Assembly (NCBI GenBank): GCA_002409145.1
Contig: DHUL01000090.1
Coordinates: 159,288 to 177,010 of the forward strand
Direction of reading: 5' to 3'
Length of the DNA: 17,723 nucleotides
From: Bacteroidales bacterium UBA5235
GTDB taxonomy: Bacteria > Bacteroidota > Bacteroidia > Bacteroidales > VadinHA17
The notes under the pieces are model-generated. The model was not told where the DNA came from, did no database searches, and saw only the letters and a list, made by a program, of their open reading frames with translations. Below, piece after piece: positions 13,520-17,723 of the stretch. How positions within the stretch are numbered: the stretch's first letter is position 1; each line of letters starts with the position of its first letter. The translations under genes and the position numbers were made by a program.

Positions 13520-13906
13520 ATGGCATATTACTATTCCAAAACGCTCAGGACATCATTTGACGATGCAGTGGAAAAGGTAACCGCTGCGCTTTTTACAGAG
13601 GGATTCGGAGTGATTTCCGAGGTTGACCTGCACAAAAAAATCAAGGACAAGCTTGGAGTCGATTTCAAGCGATACCGTATACTCGGGGCATGCAATCCTG
13701 CCTATTCCTACAGGGCCCTTCAGGCCGAAGACAAGATCGGGGTGATGCTTCCCTGCAACGTGCTTGTTATTGAGCAGGGCGAAGGCAACATAGAGATAGC
13801 TGCCGTGAATCCGGCAGAGGCAATGTCAGTTGTCAGGAATGAAGCGTTAAACCAGGTTGCTGCCGAGGTGGACGCTAAACTGAGCAGGGCCCTGGAAAGC
13901 CTTTAG
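13520..13906 (+). CDS. DUF302 domain-containing protein
   Basis: This 128-residue protein is a single DUF302 domain, a small alpha/beta fold often found alone and of unproven function. It shows the typical pattern: a first strand YYYSKTLRTSFDDAVEKVTAAL, then EGFGVISEVDLHKKIKDKLG (about 27-46), and the central RILGACNPAYSYRALQAED (53-71) with Cys58. The strand IGVMLPCNVLVIEQG (73-87) with Cys79 follows. The two cysteines are placed as in many family members. There is no signal peptide, so it is cytoplasmic. ATG 13520 is chosen. The AT-rich leader upstream (TTATTTG and TTGTTTG) looks promoter-like but gives no exact consensus. It converges on the GNAT gene, with 31 bp between stops. Confidence 0.9.
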   Translation: MAYYYSKTLRTSFDDAVEKVTAALFTEGFGVISEVDLHKKIKDKLGVDFKRYRILGACNPAYSYRALQAEDKIGVMLPCNVLVIEQGEGNIEIAAVNPAEAMSVVRNEALNQVAAEVDAKLSRALESL

Positions 13907-13937
13907 CAGGCGACCGGCCCCCCTGAATCACCTCCGT

Positions 13938-14477
13938 TCATTCATACCTGCTGAGTATCCGTGCATATTTATACTCATCACATATCTTCCCGTTCTTGAT
14001 TACGGCAGCCTTCAGCACGGCTTCAAGCTTAAATCCGCATTTTTCGAGCACACGCTGTGAGGCGGTGTTGAATGAAAACACTCCCGAGAAGATCTTGATG
14101 ATATCCAGGTAGCGGAAGCCGTAATCGCAGATGAGGTTCACCGCCCGGGGAGTTATTCCCTTATGCCAGTAAGGTTCCCCGATAAAATAGCCCAGCTCGG
14201 CTGTTTTGCGATAGACGTCATCCTGCCTGTGAAGACCGATATTCCCCACATACTCTCCCTCAAATTCAATTGCAAACACCTCATACGGCTCTTTTCTGAG
14301 ACACATTGAGATGAATTTCCGGGCATCTTCGAGGGTGTAAGGTGACGGAAATGCATCCCGCAGGTTGGCCGCCACCTTTTCGTTGTTGGCTATCTCTGCC
14401 ATCCGAAACTTGTCACTGCGCCTGAACTTACGGATTGTGACCACACCGTCGGTAAATCTCAATGGTTCTGAATTCAT
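13938..14477 (-). CDS. GNAT family N-acetyltransferase (RimJ/RimL-like)
   Basis: This 179-residue protein belongs to the RimJ/RimL branch of GNAT enzymes, which move an acetyl group from acetyl-CoA to an amine, often a protein N-terminus, antibiotic or metabolite. Visible family parts are the N-terminal LRFTDGVVTIRKFRRSD, the strand EVFAIEFEGEYVGNIGLH (66-83), the LGYFIGEPYWHKGITPRAV segment (95-113) that includes the acetyl-CoA loop, and the SFNTASQRVLEKCGFKLEAV segment (135-154). The ATG at 14477 is 55 bp from the divergent CotH start. The substrate cannot be deduced, and no operon partner is on this strand. Confidence 0.92.
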   Translation of the reverse strand: MNSEPLRFTDGVVTIRKFRRSDKFRMAEIANNEKVAANLRDAFPSPYTLEDARKFISMCLRKEPYEVFAIEFEGEYVGNIGLHRQDDVYRKTAELGYFIGEPYWHKGITPRAVNLICDYGFRYLDIIKIFSGVFSFNTASQRVLEKCGFKLEAVLKAAVIKNGKICDEYKYARILSRYE

Positions 14478-14532
14478 CGCTATATGACCGGGTTTAGTCC
14501 CCTAAAGGTATTAAATTGAGTAATATTGCGTG

Positions 14533-16764
14533 ATGAAAAAGGGACCAGCCTGTATACTGCTCTTACTGACCGTTGTTATAAACAGCCGGTCACAGCCGGC
14601 TATGCCGGATAACGGTCAGCTTTTCACTGACACTGTGGTCCCAGTGGTTTACATAACCATCAATCCGGATACCCTGGCCTGGCTCTATGCCAATCCATAC
14701 AGCGACAGGGAGTTCAGGGCACTTTTCGTCTTTGACAACGGTACAGTACGTGATACCATTGATCCCGTAGGATTCAGGCTTCGGGGAAACACCTCGCGTT
14801 TGTCTGATAAAAAGTCGTTCAAGGTCTCCTTCAACACTTTCACTGAAGGCGGTAAGTACTACGGAGTGGAGAAGATGAACCTCAATGGCGAACACAATGA
14901 TCCCTCAGTGATGCGCTCGAAAATAATGTGGGACATACTCCGCAAATGGGATATTCCCGCTCCCCGTGCGAACCATGTCAGGGTTTATATAAACGGGAAC
15001 TATTACGGACTTTACATCAATGTGGAGCATATTGATGAGGAGTTTGCACACTCAAGGTTTGGCAACAAGGAAGGGAACCTCTATAAGTGCCTGTACCCGG
15101 CAGACCTGAACTACAGGAGTGATGACCCTGAAAGCTACAGGATATGGAACGGTTCCCGCTGGGTCTATGAGCTCACCACCAACGAGGAAGAAAACAACTT
15201 TTCTGACCTCGCCGGTTTCATAGGAGTCCTGCACAGTACAGACAATACAGCTCTCCTGTGCGAGCTCGACAGGGTTTTCAATGTTCAGGACTATATGAAA
15301 ATCATGGCGGTGCAGATACTGTGCGGTGACTGGGACGGGTACATCTACAATAAAAACAACTTTTACCTCTATCACAACACCCTGACTGGCAGGCTGGAAT
15401 ACATCCCCTATGACGTTGACAATACCTTCGGGATAGACTGGTTCGGAATAGACTGGGCCACCAGGAATATGTATGACTGGCAACCGGGAGGCGACCAGCT
15501 GAGGCCTCTGTATGACAGGATAATAAATAATCAGGTGCTGCGAGACCAATTCAGCTTCTATGCAGCTCAGCTTGTCGGCGGATTTCTTGATCTGGATTCC
15601 CTGGTACATGCCGTTGACGTCAGGAAGGAGATGATCTCTCCATTTATTGCAGATGATCCTTATTATCCAGGTGATTACGGATTTGACCACAAAGATTTCC
15701 TGAATTCTTTTACTTCGGCCTTTGGCGCTCACGTCAAATGGGGCATATACCCTTTCCTTCAGGTTCGAATGGCCTCGATGGCTTCTCAGGTCGAGAAGGC
15801 TGATTCTGATCCTGTGATAAAGTATATCGTCCATGAGCGAAAAACCGGAGAGATTCTGCGTGTCAGCTGTACCGTTGATGCAGTCTCGTTTCCCGCTGTG
15901 GTTAAACTAATCTATACTGTGAACGGAGATGATGCCCGGGAGGCTGAGATGAGCACTTCCGGCGAAGGAAGATACAATATCACACTTCAGGGCATTCCTG
16001 ATGAGGATGAGGTGACTTTCCAGGTAATGGTCACAGGCGGTGCAGGCAAGACGACACTGTTACCCTGCACACCCGTTATAGCAGCTCCTGTTGCCGGTGT
16101 CACGCCGCTTATTTTTATCAATGAATTCATGGCTGACAACGAGGAGACTGTGTCTGATGAGCATGGATACTTCAGTGATTGGATAGAGATCTACAATGGC
16201 GGAAATGAAGCTGTGGACCTTGGCAATCTATGCCTTACCGACAATTTAAATGATCCCCTGAAATGGAGAATGCCCTCAATTTTGCTGTCCGCCGGGGGCT
16301 TTATAGTCTTCTGGGCTGATGGCGAGCCCGGGCTGGGAGATAAGCACGCTCCTTTTAAACTTGACAAGGAGGGAGAGGAGATCGGCATCTTTACACTGAA
16401 CAGGCTTATGGTTGATACCGTTTCGTTCAGCCTTCAGCAGGAGGATATCAGTACGGGCAGGGAGAGTGACGGAGCTGATAAAATTGTACTGCTTGCCACT
16501 GCCACTCCCGGAAGATCGAATAACATCACATCTTACGGCGACACCTATGCAGACAGGTCGTTGAATATCTATCCCAATCCTGTCATCGGGGAAACTTTAT
16601 GGATGAGTGAAACAACCGACTGCAGGGTTTACAGCATTACAGGTGTTATGCTGTTTTCAGGAACGAATGTTACCGGGATCGATGTGAGCGGATTCCCGTC
16701 AGGCATATATATACTTGTGACCGGTGATGGCAGGGCTGTGCGGTTTGTCAGGGCCGGAAGGTGA
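14533..16764 (+). CDS. Secreted CotH kinase-family protein with lamin-tail domain and T9SS sorting domain
   Basis: This 743-residue exported protein starts with a signal peptide (KKGPACILLLLTVVINSRS). A CotH domain follows (about 35-420). CotH of spore-formers is an atypical protein kinase that phosphorylates coat proteins. Visible CotH segments are VGFRLRGNTSR with KKSFKVSFN, the NLNGEHNDPSVMRSKIMWDIL motif (from about 115), and YIPYDVDNTFGIDW (from about 290). Next come a beta-sandwich stretch, then a lamin-tail domain (about 525-655, FINEFMADNEE...DWIEIYNGG). The C-terminal end (from about 676, LNIYPNP) is a type A T9SS sorting domain, so it should be exported across the outer membrane and attached or released. 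GTG 14530 could add one residue; ATG 14533 is preferred. It is the only plus-strand gene here and ends 65 bp before a terminator. Confidence 0.92.
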   Translation: MKKGPACILLLLTVVINSRSQPAMPDNGQLFTDTVVPVVYITINPDTLAWLYANPYSDREFRALFVFDNGTVRDTIDPVGFRLRGNTSRLSDKKSFKVSFNTFTEGGKYYGVEKMNLNGEHNDPSVMRSKIMWDILRKWDIPAPRANHVRVYINGNYYGLYINVEHIDEEFAHSRFGNKEGNLYKCLYPADLNYRSDDPESYRIWNGSRWVYELTTNEEENNFSDLAGFIGVLHSTDNTALLCELDRVFNVQDYMKIMAVQILCGDWDGYIYNKNNFYLYHNTLTGRLEYIPYDVDNTFGIDWFGIDWATRNMYDWQPGGDQLRPLYDRIINNQVLRDQFSFYAAQLVGGFLDLDSLVHAVDVRKEMISPFIADDPYYPGDYGFDHKDFLNSFTSAFGAHVKWGIYPFLQVRMASMASQVEKADSDPVIKYIVHERKTGEILRVSCTVDAVSFPAVVKLIYTVNGDDAREAEMSTSGEGRYNITLQGIPDEDEVTFQVMVTGGAGKTTLLPCTPVIAAPVAGVTPLIFINEFMADNEETVSDEHGYFSDWIEIYNGGNEAVDLGNLCLTDNLNDPLKWRMPSILLSAGGFIVFWADGEPGLGDKHAPFKLDKEGEEIGIFTLNRLMVDTVSFSLQQEDISTGRESDGADKIVLLATATPGRSNNITSYGDTYADRSLNIYPNPVIGETLWMSETTDCRVYSITGVMLFSGTNVTGIDVSGFPSGIYILVTGDGRAVRFVRAGR

Positions 16765-16829
16765 GTCACCCTGATCTGTAGTGGGGCCAGGGAGCATAAT
16801 AAATTCAACCGTCTGATATCATGAAATAA

Positions 16830-16858
16830 AAAACCCCCCGGGCAGGCCGGAGGGTTTT
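16830..16858. terminator. Bidirectional intrinsic terminator between CotH and subtilase genes
   Basis: AAAA plus a C-rich arm (16830-16841) pairs with a G-rich arm plus TTTT (16847-16858) over 12 bp with one mismatch and a 5-nt loop. It has A-tract and T-tract on both sides, so it can end transcription from both convergent genes. Confidence 0.8.
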
Positions 16859-16874
16859 CATGTAAGGACCAGGA

Positions 16875-17723
16875 TTAATTGTGTATGATCGGGTCAGCGT
16901 TGCCGTCCGGGTCATTCAAAACGTATCCGGATGTTTTCGGGTTCCCGTTGGTGAAAAGCAGAACGCCGCAGGCGTGCGGTGCAGCCATTGAGGTGCCGCT
17001 CATGGTAGCGTATCCGCCGTTTTTGTAGGTTGATTTTATACCTACTCCCGGAGCACAAAAGTCTATCGGTGGATTGCCATAGTTGGAGAAATAGGCAAAT
17101 TTATCATCTGCATCGCAGGCAGATAAAGTCCAGATTGTGTTGTCATTCACCCGTGCAGGCGAGTGATTATTGGCGTCATCAGTTTCATTGCCGGCAGCCA
17201 GGGCAACATATAATCCCTTATTTGCCATTGCCAGTACAGCATCATCGATGGGCTTATATGCTCCTCCGCCAAGACTCATGTTAACCGCATCACCCGCAGT
17301 GGCAGCGCCGGCAACATAATTTACGCCTGCAATAATTACCGAATATGCCCCTGATCCCCGTCTGTCAAGCACTTTCACCGGCACCACAGTTGCACCCGCT
17401 GCGACGCCGACAACTCCGATTGTATTATTTTTTGCTGCAACTATACCAGCACAGTGTGTACCGTGGCCGTTATCATCCTCAGGGGTTTTGCTTGTTGCGA
17501 TGAAGTTTTTGCCACTGGCTGCATCAACATTGAGATCAGGATGGTCGAGGTCGATTCCGGTATCAATTATCCACGCTTTTGCACCTCCGCCATAGGTGGC
17601 ACCTCCGCCAACCCTGGTAATCCCGTAAGGAGTCTCCTGGGCAGGCGGAACGGAAGGATTGGTTCCCGGTTTAGCAAGTGTAAACATCTGATCCGGCCAG
17701 ATGCCCTTCACATCAGGGTTCTT
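16875..17723 (-). CDS. Subtilisin-family S8 serine protease, proteinase K-like (5' end outside window)
   Basis: This is an exported-type subtilase. 282 residues are visible, and the frame is open to the window edge (the GTG at 17711 is only an internal Val), so signal peptide and most of any propeptide lie beyond it. The first visible residues (NPDVKGIWPDQMFTLA) look like the end of an I9-type propeptide. The catalytic triad is complete: Asp in WIIDTGID (visible residue 54), His in NGHGTHCAGI (87), and Ser in SGTSMAAPHACG (245). The oxyanion Asn lies in LAAGNE (179). The Cys after the catalytic His and the HCAGI sequence are typical of proteinase K-like enzymes. The protein ends about 33 residues after the Ser motif, without a T9SS or other C-terminal domain. 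The TAA is at 16875-16877, close to the shared terminator. Confidence 0.93.
   Translation of the reverse strand, partial: KNPDVKGIWPDQMFTLAKPGTNPSVPPAQETPYGITRVGGGATYGGGAKAWIIDTGIDLDHPDLNVDAASGKNFIATSKTPEDDNGHGTHCAGIVAAKNNTIGVVGVAAGATVVPVKVLDRRGSGAYSVIIAGVNYVAGAATAGDAVNMSLGGGAYKPIDDAVLAMANKGLYVALAAGNETDDANNHSPARVNDNTIWTLSACDADDKFAYFSNYGNPPIDFCAPGVGIKSTYKNGGYATMSGTSMAAPHACGVLLFTNGNPKTSGYVLNDPDGNADPIIHN

Noticed and set aside
15052..15834. Minus-strand open frame (260 codons) inside the CotH gene.
   Set aside because: CotH motifs and codon pattern on the plus strand are clear. The antisense product has no domain or start context.
1..17723. CRISPR array, insertion sequence, or phage genes.
   Set aside because: No regularly spaced repeats, transposase motifs or phage structural genes were seen on either strand.

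Overview
The window looks like chromosomal DNA of a Bacteroidota bacterium, probably Bacteroidales/Marinilabiliales-like. Several features point the same way. Perfect TAnnTTTG -7 boxes, the Bacteroidota promoter element, precede several genes. One large secreted protein ends in a type IX secretion (T9SS) sorting domain. EF-P, TsaB, DUF3108, DUF1987 and DUF4256 proteins all resemble Bacteroidota versions. The genus cannot be named from the sequence alone.

Layout. Positions 1-1328 (+) hold the 3' part of an O-antigen ligase/polymerase-type membrane protein, cut by the window edge. Positions 1347-7336 (-) are a tight run of six genes with gaps of only 1-22 bp. In transcription order they encode a TolC-like outer-membrane channel, an HlyD/RND-type periplasmic adaptor, TsaB (tRNA t6A synthesis), a DUF3108 protein, elongation factor P, and a GAF-like plus PP2C/SpoIIE phosphatase. 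A -7 box lies upstream of tolC, back to back with one for the divergent class II fructose-bisphosphate aldolase gene (7501-8577, +), which ends in a strong terminator.

Positions 8672-9575 (+) hold a small ribbon-helix-helix-like protein, a DUF1987/SiaC-like phosphoprotein, and tRNA-Gln(TTG) with its own -7 box and terminator. About 670 bp further on, the 3' end of that tRNA plus its terminator region is repeated in degenerate form. Between the two copies sits a lone secreted protein of unknown function in AT-richer DNA. This looks like a duplication or remnant insertion at a tRNA.

Positions 10251-13335 (-) carry a stand-alone 2-oxoacid-dehydrogenase-type acyltransferase, a lipoprotein, a DUF4256 protein, and a secreted GH16 glucanase with an enlarged active-site segment. 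Positions 13520-16764 carry a DUF302 protein (+), a RimJ/L-type GNAT acetyltransferase (-), and a large secreted CotH-kinase/lamin-tail/T9SS protein (+). A bidirectional terminator separates the last from a proteinase-K-like subtilase (-) that runs off the right edge.

Most of the window is ordinary chromosomal content. The observations most worth checking are the duplicated tRNA-Gln tail with its cargo gene, the co-occurrence of a SiaC-like protein with a PP2C phosphatase, the efflux/translation-factor gene run, and the CotH protein predicted to be exported by T9SS.
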